Source: Holophagales bacterium UBA5066 (GTDB taxonomy: Bacteria; Acidobacteriota; Thermoanaerobaculia; UBA5066). From it: a DNA stretch of 29,920 bases. Where the stretch lies: contig DIAY01000065.1 in NCBI GenBank assembly GCA_002414905.1, positions 1 to 29,920 of the forward strand, in the 5' to 3' direction. Positions 1-6,918 of this stretch are shown piece after piece (within the stretch, counting starts at the first letter, position 1; every line of letters starts with the position of its first letter). The notes beneath the pieces were generated by a model, which searched no databases, was not told where the DNA came from, and saw only the letters and a list, made by a program, of their open reading frames with translations. The translations under genes and the position numbers were made by a program.

Positions 1-857
1 TTCGCCTGCTGCTGGCCGATCTGCGGCGACTTCCGCGTCCGCTTCGCCTCGATGACGGCGAGGGGCCGCCCGTCGTCGCCCCAGAGGACGTAGTCGACGT
101 AGCCGACCCCTTCCGCGTTCGGCATCCCCTCGACCGGGAACTCGCGGTCGCGCGGCTGGTCGAGCGGCCAGCCCGCTTCGCGGAGGAGGAGATCGATGAA
201 CTCGTCCCGGGTCTCGGCCTCGGAGTAGTCGTGCGTGTCGGGTTTCGCCGCGTTCGCCTTCTTCGCCTCGGCGATCTCGGCCCGCAGGCGGTTCAGCTCC
301 TCGTCGAGGGCGCCCCGTTCGGCAACGAGCGCCGCCAGCTTCTCGTCCTTCTCCTTCAGCGAGGCCGCGAGGGCGCGAAGCTGGTCGACCGTCTGCTTCG
401 GCAGCGGTGCCGTCTTCGGGAGAGCCGCCGCGTCGAACGCGAGCCCCGGAGCAGGCTTGGCGCCGCGTGCGTACGTCCTCGCGAACCAGTACGCCACGTG
501 CAGAAGCTCGCGCACGGCCGCGACCGACTCGGCCTCGCGCACCGGGCTCGTCCGGTGGACCGCCTGGTTCCCGAGCTGCTGGAGGAGCCGCGCCTTCGCG
601 AAGACCGCCTCGCCTGCGAGTGCCTTGAACGACGGCTCGTGGATGAGCGACCCGAGGCTCTCCTCCCACGGCAGCTTCAGCGCCGGGTCGTGCCGGAACG
701 CCCATCCCACCGCCAGCTCGAGCGCCCGCCGTGCGTAGAAGCAGGCCGCCCGCGGGTCGGGGAGCGCCGCTCCCCACGCCCGCGCCGCCGCCTCGTGCAC
801 CTCCGGCCACTCCGGGGCGAGGAAGGCGAAGGGGGTGGAAGGGAGGGCAGCACTCAT
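1..857 (-). CDS. hsdR: Type I restriction enzyme R subunit, N-terminal part (cut by window edge)
   Basis: This is the motor/nuclease subunit of a type I restriction system; only the first 285 codons lie in the window. Residues about 15-130 resemble the DUF4145-type helical domain that often precedes HsdR nucleases, and about 160-200 form a coiled coil. From about 210 follows the restriction nuclease core, with D255 and the E270-A-K272 triad in VDYVLWGDDG...AVIEAKR, the PD-(D/E)xK arrangement. The helicase part lies beyond position 1. The ATG at 857 is chosen because an AAGGAAC ribosome site lies about 10 bases upstream. It is the last gene of the RM locus read from hsdM at 5949, separated from fic by a 364-base gap, so it may have its own promoter. 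The identification is strong; integrity cannot be judged. Confidence 0.88.
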   Translation of the reverse strand, partial: MSAALPSTPFAFLAPEWPEVHEAAARAWGAALPDPRAACFYARRALELAVGWAFRHDPALKLPWEESLGSLIHEPSFKALAGEAVFAKARLLQQLGNQAVHRTSPVREAESVAAVRELLHVAYWFARTYARGAKPAPGLAFDAAALPKTAPLPKQTVDQLRALAASLKEKDEKLAALVAERGALDEELNRLRAEIAEAKKANAAKPDTHDYSEAETRDEFIDLLLREAGWPLDQPRDREFPVEGMPNAEGVGYVDYVLWGDDGRPLAVIEAKRTRKSPQIGQQQA

Positions 858-1221
858 GTGATGAAGTTCCTTGCTATAGCGCCGCGATAACAAGGGGCGC
901 GCCCGGCTCCATGTTCAAGTTCGGCGTTCCCATGCCGCTCGGATTGCCGCGCCTCGTGGATCGGTCCGAAAGGGCAGCCAGCGCCGTGTCACAGCCAGAT
1001 GTCACAGCCTGTCACAGCTCCATGTCACAGCTCGTCATAGCTCCGATTGGGCCGTATCGAGCGTCTGGAATCCGAGAAGGCGATCGGGCCATAAAGCGCG
1101 AATCCTAAAGGCAGAAGACAATAGCCTGGGTTATAGAAATAGCTGAGTGGGAAGAAGTTATTCCCTGAGAAGACAGGAAAGCCAGTGCCCTCAGTCGTTC
1201 GCCAGGACATAGCCGGGCCCT
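858..1221. other. Gap between fic and hsdR, no convincing gene
   Basis: This 364-base stretch holds the 9-bp repeat array at 987-1041 and, at about 1080-1200, a patch clearly poorer in G+C than its surroundings. A 66-codon minus-strand frame starts at 1225 with an ATGA overlap on the fic stop. Its codons lack the G/C-ending third positions of every neighbour and its protein resembles nothing known to me, so I do not call it a gene. The stretch probably contains the hsdR promoter; no confident -35/-10 pair was found. Confidence 0.5.
987..1041. repeat. Iteron-like array of the 9-mer TGTCACAGC
   Basis: TGTCACAGC occurs exactly at 987, 1000, 1010 and 1023, and a fifth copy with two changes (CGTCATAGC) lies at 1033. 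Start-to-start distances are 13, 10, 13 and 10 bases, so the array can be read as a 23-bp unit (two 9-mers with a 4-base and a 1-base spacer) repeated two and a half times. On the hsdR coding strand the unit reads GCTGTGACA. It lies 130-185 bases upstream of the hsdR start. A regulator-binding array is the likeliest reading; a chance tandem duplication is the alternative. Confidence 0.75.
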
Positions 1222-2280
1222 TCATCCGAAGACCGCCCCTTTCCGGTACCGGCGGTTCGGGTCAGTTGGCCCAGTTCCCTCTTCAGCGAGCAGTCCCTTC
1301 CCGAGAAGGAGCCGGAGGTCGCGCTGGAGCGTCCGGCGGCTGACTCCGGGAAGCCGACTCTCGAGTTCGGCGAGCGTGGCGCCGGCCTTCAGCAGAATCT
1401 CCTCCAGGACGGCGCCCTGGCGGGAGTTCAGGCGGTGCTCACGGGCGGCGAGGTCCGCCCGGATGACGATCTCCCCGCGGGTCTTCACCTCGCCCAGCTG
1501 CGTCGCCAGCCCCTCGGTGAAGTACTCGAGCCAGCCGGTCAGGTCCATGTCCTGCTCCCGGACGCTCTGAAGTGCCCGATAGAACCGACCGCGATCCCGG
1601 TCGTAGAACTCGCTCAGGGTGAAGAGCCGCTTGAAGTCGTAGCCGGCCCTGTAGAGGCAGAGGGTCGAGAGGAGACGCGAGGCTCGGCCGTTGCCGTCGA
1701 CGAACGGGTGAATGTGGACGAGCTGGAACTGCGCGATGCCCGCCGCGAGAACCGCATGGACGCCAGAGTCGCTCCGGAGCCACTCGACGAGGTCCCGGAT
1801 CATGGGTGCGACGTCGCCCGGCGGCGGAGGCGTGTAGACAACTTGCTTCGTGACGCTGTTGACGACGTAGTTCTGGACCGCCCGGTAGGTCCCGGGCGCC
1901 CCCTCCCCGCCGCGGACTCCCTCGACGAGGCGCCGGTGGATCTCGCGAATGAGCCCCTCCGTCACGGGCTCGCCGCTCCCCACGTACTCCGAGACGAAGT
2001 GGAACGCCTCGCGGTAGTTGAGCAGCTCACGGACGTCGTCCGGCTTCGCCTCCGCGACCGCCTGACCCGTCCAGAGCCTCTCGGCCTGCTCGAGCGTCAG
2101 CTCCGTCCCCTCGATGTGCGTCGTCGCGTGCGCCTCGAGAAGGAGCGCCCGCTGACTCATCCTCGTGATCCACTCGGCAGACAGCGTCGCTCCGTCGAGA
2201 AATCCACGCGCCCGCTCGATCGTCGTGAGCGACGCGGCGATCGCGTTCGAGATCGTGAAGCGAGGCACGAGGTCGGTCAC
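1222..2280 (-). CDS. Fic-family protein with N-terminal autoinhibitory motif and C-terminal winged helix
   Basis: Fic enzymes transfer AMP or related groups to hydroxyl side chains of target proteins. With numbering from the GTG start, the canonical motif HPFVDGNGRASR lies at about 191-202 with the catalytic His and both Arg present. The inhibitory-helix motif TTHIEG, of the form (S/T)xxxE(G/N), lies at about 53-58, before the Fic core. This is the class II autoinhibited architecture. Residues about 285-345 look like a winged-helix DNA-binding domain. The GTG at 2280 is preferred because AGGAAG precedes it by 7 bases and the family N-terminus aligns there; an ATG at 2364 would add 28 low-complexity residues. 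The gene lies inside the type I RM locus, downstream of the DUF433 gene, and may act as a regulated or toxin-like module of it. Confidence 0.9.
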   Translation of the reverse strand: MTDLVPRFTISNAIAASLTTIERARGFLDGATLSAEWITRMSQRALLLEAHATTHIEGTELTLEQAERLWTGQAVAEAKPDDVRELLNYREAFHFVSEYVGSGEPVTEGLIREIHRRLVEGVRGGEGAPGTYRAVQNYVVNSVTKQVVYTPPPPGDVAPMIRDLVEWLRSDSGVHAVLAAGIAQFQLVHIHPFVDGNGRASRLLSTLCLYRAGYDFKRLFTLSEFYDRDRGRFYRALQSVREQDMDLTGWLEYFTEGLATQLGEVKTRGEIVIRADLAAREHRLNSRQGAVLEEILLKAGATLAELESRLPGVSRRTLQRDLRLLLGKGLLAEEGTGPTDPNRRYRKGAVFG

Positions 2281-2397
2281 GTCATAGCTTCCTGCGGAAG
2301 ACCCGATTCTGGAGGGTGACGATCGGGACGTCGAGCCGGGGCGGGGAGGCGCGACACCCGGCAAAGGCCGACGAGCCCTTCCCGCCTAACCGGCCTG

Positions 2398-3105
2398 TCA
2401 GGCTGCTTCTTCGAAGGTGACGGCCGCTTCGACCTGCTCTGGCGAGAGATCGTAGTCCTCCGCGACGTCCTCGATCCGTTCGCCAGCCCTCACGAAGCTC
2501 GCGATGACGGCCGTGGAGACGCCGGTTCCGGTGATGACCGGGCGACCGAACGCGACACGGGGATCGATCGTGACGGGCGTCGCCGTCTCGCCCTCTCCTC
2601 CGACCCACGGGAAGAACCGCGTGGGGCCGCTGACGTCACGCTGGATCCTCTGAAGGTGATTCCGGAAGGCGGCCCGGATCGCGATCTGGCGGGCGGGGTT
2701 CAGGGTGATCAGCTCGCCGACGCGCTCGACGAAGATGTCGAGGCCGTCGGTGAGGAAGTCCTCGAAGGCCAGAGGGTGCTCCCTGGCCCGGGGGCCGTCC
2801 AGCACCTTCAGGGAGGCAAGAGCCTCACGAATGATCTTGAAACGGAGGCTGTGTTCGCGACGGAACGCCCGGAGGGCCTGCCCTTCGAGCAGGTTCACGA
2901 AGGAGAGAAGCTTCCGGCCGGGATCGGCGGGTCGGATCAGCGGGAGGAAGACCCTTTTCCCCGACTTGATCTCGTATTCGCGTCCGAGCGTCCACTGGCG
3001 GAGCGTCGCGACGGGCAGCCGAAGGCAGAGCGCCGCTTCCCGCAGGCTGTAGAACGGCAGGAATCGCGGGTCTTCGCCGCGGTAGATGTCCCCCGAGCGC
3101 TTCAC
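2398..3105 (-). CDS. VapB45-like protein: MerR-type helix-turn-helix plus DUF433
   Basis: The 235-residue protein has an N-terminal helix-turn-helix resembling MerR/excisionase types (YSLREAALCLRLPVATLRQW, about 19-38), a middle region of unknown function, and a C-terminal DUF433 domain (about 180-235, with PRVAFGRPVITGTGVST). This layout matches VapB45-like antitoxins, which normally repress their own operon and neutralise a DUF5615/VapC45-like PIN toxin encoded just downstream. No such toxin is present: only about 117 bases separate this gene from fic. The start is a GTG with GGAGG 9 bases upstream. It lies 97 bases after hsdS. It may be an orphan regulator of the RM locus or may serve the Fic protein; the latter is inference. 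Confidence 0.75.
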   Translation of the reverse strand: MKRSGDIYRGEDPRFLPFYSLREAALCLRLPVATLRQWTLGREYEIKSGKRVFLPLIRPADPGRKLLSFVNLLEGQALRAFRREHSLRFKIIREALASLKVLDGPRAREHPLAFEDFLTDGLDIFVERVGELITLNPARQIAIRAAFRNHLQRIQRDVSGPTRFFPWVGGEGETATPVTIDPRVAFGRPVITGTGVSTAVIASFVRAGERIEDVAEDYDLSPEQVEAAVTFEEAA

Positions 3106-3202
3106 CCTGGAGTGCCTCCGCGTCGATTATCCCCGACCCGGGCGCAGGCGGGTAAAGTGCTGCGCCGGTGACTCGGAATGGGCTCGTCGACGACAGGCGA
3201 GG

Positions 3203-4414
3203 TCACAGCTCTCCCCGGAAGGCCCGGTGTTGGAGAGAGGCGAAGAGGGCGTCGAGCCGAGCGAGGGAGACGCGGTGCACGGCATTGAGTCTTTCGACGG
3301 CGGCGGCACGGCGGGCGAATTCCGCCTGCAGTGGGAGCGGCGGGAGGATGACCCGGAGGGCCTTGATATCTTGCTGGTTAACGCTCGCTTGGTTCACCGC
3401 ACGCTTAGCCCTCGTGAGAATCTGCTTCCGCACCGCTGAGCTCTGGAGAAGCTGCACGATGAATCGCGGGTTCGCAGAGGACCGCGCAAGTCGAAATCTC
3501 ATCATGTTCGACTCGAAGACGGTCGGTTCACCAAGCGTCGGGATAAGCGCGCTCTTCCCGAGGTACTCGATGCTGTTGACCCGGTTGACCACGATGTCGC
3601 CGGGTTCCAGGCCGTAGAGTCCACGCTCGGCGGCGCTTACGCGAACCCGCTTCAAGGTCCCGAGGCCTGTCACGATTCCGTCGTAGAAGCCGTCGATGCG
3701 GAGAATCGGTGTCCCTGAGCCGTAGTCAGAGGCAGGTTTGTAGAGCCCGTTCTGTGGACCAGTCTCGAGGACCTCCTCAAGAGTGATCCGGCGCCAGTTC
3801 CTCAGAACTTCTTCTGGGTCCCCGAACATCTCGAAGAAGATCGCCTGTGTCAGCCCGTCGACCTGCGCGAGGGCCGCCCGCCGCTTGGCCCGCAACGCCT
3901 CCGCCCGGTCGAGGACTTCTGCGATGCGACGCTGCTCGGGAACCGGAGGGAGCGGGAGGCATAGCGCCAAGCAACGCTCTGCGCTTAGATTCGAGATGTT
4001 CGTCGTCTGGTTCCCGAAGCTCCGAACGTTTGCCTGCACCGATTCTGAGGAGAACCAATGGTAGAGGAATCGCGGATAGAGTCGGTCTCGGCGAGAGCGG
4101 AGCACCGACACGAACCCCCCGAACGTCGCGCGCCAAGGGAGTTCGGGGATCCAGCAGCACTTACCAACGAGATTCCAGCTGTTCGCACTGGATACAAGTA
4201 CGTCACCAGCCTCGAGAAACTGGTTCGGACGCCTCACGAAGCGTTCATCAACGGCCCACACATCGGAAACATCCAGCGTCGCCTGGACGTTCTTCGTTCG
4301 CATGCACGCGACCGACTGCGCTGAACCGACCGAGACGACGTCGCCCGGCTTGAAGGTAATCCCTCGCAGTAATTCAGCGACGTCACCGAGCGGAGCAACC
4401 TCCCAGCCCTTCAC
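3203..4414 (-). CDS. hsdS: Type I restriction-modification specificity subunit
   Basis: HsdS recognises the split DNA target and holds HsdM and HsdR. The 403-residue protein has the usual two halves: a first target-recognition domain (about 1-155), a conserved helical spacer starting PVPEQRRIAEVLDRAEALR and running to about 198 (ending IFFEMFGD), a second target-recognition domain (about 208-357), and a second conserved helix from PPLPLQAEFARRAA to the end (HRAFRGEL). Length and architecture are complete. The start is a GTG whose GTGA overlaps the hsdM stop by 4 bases, so the two are translationally coupled. The middle of the gene is somewhat poorer in G+C than hsdM, as is common for exchanged recognition domains. 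The target sequence cannot be read from the protein by eye. Confidence 0.95.
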   Translation of the reverse strand: MKGWEVAPLGDVAELLRGITFKPGDVVSVGSAQSVACMRTKNVQATLDVSDVWAVDERFVRRPNQFLEAGDVLVSSANSWNLVGKCCWIPELPWRATFGGFVSVLRSRRDRLYPRFLYHWFSSESVQANVRSFGNQTTNISNLSAERCLALCLPLPPVPEQRRIAEVLDRAEALRAKRRAALAQVDGLTQAIFFEMFGDPEEVLRNWRRITLEEVLETGPQNGLYKPASDYGSGTPILRIDGFYDGIVTGLGTLKRVRVSAAERGLYGLEPGDIVVNRVNSIEYLGKSALIPTLGEPTVFESNMMRFRLARSSANPRFIVQLLQSSAVRKQILTRAKRAVNQASVNQQDIKALRVILPPLPLQAEFARRAAAVERLNAVHRVSLARLDALFASLQHRAFRGEL

Positions 4415-5949
4415 CCCACCATCCCCTCCAGCTCTTTCATCCCCGCCTCGATCTCCTTCTCGATCTCCCGCAGCTCCGCGAGGATCTCCTTCGGCGCCCT
4501 GTGCGCGACCTCCTCGTGGACGACTTCCTTGTAGCGGTTGATCGAGAGGTCGTAGTTCTGGGCGACGAGGTCCGCCTTCGGGACAGTGAAGCTCTGGGCG
4601 GTGCGGGGGCGCTTACGTTCCTTGACGGCCCGCTCGGCCCACCGAGCGAGGATGTCGGGAAGGTTGTTCTTCGCGTGGTCGGCCGCGTCAAGCGGCTTCG
4701 CCGGGACCGGGCCGAGCTTCTCCTCGGGGAGGAGCGGGGTCCGCTTGTCGTCGAGCGACCAGCCGTCGGCGTCGCAGTCGTAGAACCAGACGTGGTCGGT
4801 GCCGCCGGAGTTCGTCTTCGTGAAGAGGAGGATCGCTGTCGAGACTCCGGCGTAAGGCTTGAACACACCGCCGGGGAGGGAGACGACGGCGTCGAGCTTC
4901 TGGTCCTCGACGAGGATCTTGCGGAGCGTCCGGTGCGCGGTGCTCGACCCGAAGAGGACACCGTCGGGGACGATGACGGCCGCGCGACCGCCGGGCTTGA
5001 GGAGCCGGAGGAAGAGAGCGAGGAAGAGAAGCTCGGTCTTCTTCGTCTTGACGATCTGCTGGAGGTCCTTCGCGGTGTTCTCGGTGTCGAGCGAGCCCGC
5101 GAACGGGGGATTGGCGAGGACGAGGGTATAGCGCTCCTCCTCGCCCGCGTGGTCCTGAGCCAGCGAGTCGCGGTAGCGGATGGCGGGGTTCTCCACGCCG
5201 TGCAGAAGCATGTTCATGCTGCCGATGCGCAGCATCGTGTTGTCGAAGTCGTAGCCGTGGAAGGTGGCCTCGTGGAAGTGCTTCTTCTGCTTCGCGTCGC
5301 GGAAGAGCTCGGGGTGGCGCTCGCGGAGAAATTCGCCTGCGGCGACGAGGAAGCCGGCGGTGCCGCAGGCGGGGTCGCAGATGACGTCCTTCGGGCCAGG
5401 GGCGGTCATCTCGACCATGAGCCGGATGACGTGCCGCGGGGTCCGGAACTGGCCGTTCCGCCCGGCGGAGGCGATCTTGCCGAGCATGTACTCGTAGAGG
5501 TCGCCCTTCGTGTCGCGGTCGTCCATCGGCACCTGGTCGAGGAGGTCGACGACTTTTGCGAGGAGCGCGGGGGTGGGAATCGTGAACCGCGCATCCTTCA
5601 TGTGCGTGGCGTAGGTCGACCCCTCGCCGCCGAGCGTCCGGAGGAACGGGAAGACGTGCTCGGCGACGACGGTGTAGAGGTCGCCCGCGGGGAAGTGCTT
5701 GAGGCGCGACCAGCGGAGGTCCTGGAGGGGGCGGCCCCTGCCGTCTTTGCCTTTCGGGAAGACGGGATGCTCGACCGGGGTGCCGAGGCGGTGGGCCTTG
5801 TTCTCGGCGAGGGTCTGAAGGTCGTCGAGGCGCCGGAGGAAAAGGAGGTAGGTGATCTGCTCGATGACCTCGAGCGGGTTCGAGATGCCTCCCGACCAGA
5901 AGGCGTCCCAGATGCGGTCGACCTGGCTGCGAAGCTCGCCGGTGAGCAT
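4411..5949 (-). CDS. hsdM: Type I restriction-modification DNA methyltransferase subunit
   Basis: This N6-adenine methyltransferase subunit works with HsdS to protect host sites and with HsdR to cleave unmodified DNA. The 512-residue protein has the HsdM N-terminal helical domain (about 1-140), the GQFRTPRHVIRLMVEM segment (166-181), the AdoMet motif DPACGTAGF (192-200), the catalytic NPPF motif (280-283), and a C-terminal charged helix (about 485-512) that in this family packs on HsdS. All key residues are present. The ATG at 5949 follows AGGGGAACTCAC. It is the first gene of the locus; hsdS overlaps its stop. A possible -10 (TACACT, 6014-6019 on the minus strand) lies 65 bases upstream, but without a good -35. 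Confidence 0.96.
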   Translation of the reverse strand: MLTGELRSQVDRIWDAFWSGGISNPLEVIEQITYLLFLRRLDDLQTLAENKAHRLGTPVEHPVFPKGKDGRGRPLQDLRWSRLKHFPAGDLYTVVAEHVFPFLRTLGGEGSTYATHMKDARFTIPTPALLAKVVDLLDQVPMDDRDTKGDLYEYMLGKIASAGRNGQFRTPRHVIRLMVEMTAPGPKDVICDPACGTAGFLVAAGEFLRERHPELFRDAKQKKHFHEATFHGYDFDNTMLRIGSMNMLLHGVENPAIRYRDSLAQDHAGEEERYTLVLANPPFAGSLDTENTAKDLQQIVKTKKTELLFLALFLRLLKPGGRAAVIVPDGVLFGSSTAHRTLRKILVEDQKLDAVVSLPGGVFKPYAGVSTAILLFTKTNSGGTDHVWFYDCDADGWSLDDKRTPLLPEEKLGPVPAKPLDAADHAKNNLPDILARWAERAVKERKRPRTAQSFTVPKADLVAQNYDLSINRYKEVVHEEVAHRAPKEILAELREIEKEIEAGMKELEGMVG

Positions 5950-6242
5950 GTGAGTTCCCCTGTTTCCGGCCGCTCAGGCACGTGACGTTGGGCGGGAGGC
6001 CGCGAACGGGACGAGTGTAGCCGAGGGGCTGTCCGGACCTCTGCTGTCAGACCGGTGGTCCGCGATCGAGGCATCGCGGCGGCATCGCGATGATCGGCGA
6101 ATCGAGGATCCAGGAATGGGAACGGAAACCGCCGCGTCGGGAGGCCATTCCTGCGCCGCACGTCTCACCTGGGGACCTCTCCTCTCGCCCGAGCCCGACC
6201 CGCGCCGCCCACGTCGCGGCGGACTTCCCCGTCCTCCTCGAA
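5950..6242. other. Intergenic region upstream of hsdM
   Basis: This stretch of 293 bases has no convincing gene. It should hold the promoter of the RM locus. It contains a TACACT hexamer on the minus strand at 6014-6019 as a weak -10 candidate, and a compact repeat cluster at 6060-6089. No terminator is evident for the phosphatase remnant that ends at 6243, so read-through into hsdM is possible. Confidence 0.4.
6060..6089. repeat. Short inverted and direct repeats upstream of hsdM
   Basis: CCGCGAT (6060-6066) and ATCGCGG (6073-6079) form a 7-bp inverted repeat with a 6-base centre. GGCATCGCG occurs twice, at 6070-6078 and 6081-6089, giving an 11-base period. The cluster lies 110-140 bases upstream of hsdM, a plausible place for an operator. 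No binding protein is proven; the VapB45-like protein of the locus is a candidate by context only. Confidence 0.4.
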
Positions 6243-6803
6243 TCAGGCCGGCAACCGCCTCAGGACGGCGATGGAGACGTCGTCCCCGACAGGCTGGCGG
6301 CCGAGGAAGGAGAGGACCTCCGCCGAGAGTGCCGCGGCCACGTCGGCGGCCGACCGGCCCGCCATGCGAGAGAGAGTCGCCAGGATTCGGCCGTCTCCGA
6401 ATTCCCGGCCACCCGCATCGCGGGCTTCCGGAAGACCGTCGGAGTGGAAGAGGAGCAGCTCTCCCTCAGAGAGCCGGCCGGACTCGAGGTCGTACGACTG
6501 CGTCTGTTTCACTCCGAGCGGGTAAGCACCGCGGCCGAAACGCTGAAGGACGTTTCCGCCCGCGCCGACCCTGAGAGCCGGCGGATGTCCGGCAACACCG
6601 ACGACGAAGCTGCCGTCGGCCTGGAGCTGCCGGGCCATGACGAGCTCGTCCCGGAACCGGAGCTTGTCGACGAGCTCGAGGCCGAGAACCAGGAGGAGGA
6701 GAACGGTGCAGACGAGGAGCGCGAAGACCGACCAGTCCGCGTCCGCGGGCCAGCCGCCCGTGACGAGCTTCAGGAGGGCGGTAACGAAGCCGACCAGGAC
6801 CAC
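6243..6803 (-). pseudogene. Membrane-anchored RsbU/SpoIIE-type PP2C phosphatase, internally deleted
   Basis: RsbU-like phosphatases dephosphorylate Ser/Thr of anti-sigma antagonists. Here two hydrophobic segments (about residues 1-17 and 25-43 from a GTG at 6803) are followed by VDKLRFRDELVMARQLQ, the usual run into the domain. The frame then jumps directly at about 6620 to the last third of the domain: GVAGHPPALRV, LLLFHSDGLPEARD and GDDVSIAVLR. About 100 residues are missing, including the metal-binding Asp residues near GGDYYD and the DxSGHG segment, so phosphatase activity is not expected. The frame is otherwise intact, with no stops. The start is uncertain; the frame runs open back through the upstream terminator to 6989, so a start after the terminator is assumed. 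It may be a pseudogene, a non-catalytic remnant or an assembly collapse. Confidence 0.7.
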
Positions 6804-6862
6804 GAGGACGTCCCGAAGCGCGGGAGGTTCAGGCGTCGGGGCAGGGGACGGCCTGAAGAGAT

Positions 6863-6895
6863 AAAAAGAGGCCCGCGACGCCTTCGTCGCGGGCC
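6863..6895 (-). terminator. Rho-independent terminator after the cDPG-synthetase-like gene
   Basis: An 11-bp perfect GC-rich stem (6870-6880 with 6885-6895) around a 4-base loop is followed on the minus strand by TTTTT (6867-6863). It lies 24 bases after the stop at 6919 and closes that transcription unit. It also shows that the phosphatase remnant downstream begins a new unit. Confidence 0.88.
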
Positions 6896-6918
6896 TTCCG
6901 GGACCGGGGAAAACGGGA

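Noticed and set aside
1025..1225. A 66-codon minus-strand frame overlapping the fic stop by ATGA
   Set aside because: The overlap looks like coupling, but codon use is unlike all neighbours, part of it is the repeat array, and the peptide resembles nothing known.
2282..2608. A minus-strand frame ending just before fic that might be a remnant toxin partner of the DUF433 protein
   Set aside because: Most of it is an out-of-frame reading of the DUF433 gene, and no DUF5615 or PIN motif could be seen.
4501..5985. A 494-codon plus-strand open frame opposite hsdM
   Set aside because: It is an antisense shadow; hsdM carries all the methyltransferase motifs on the other strand.
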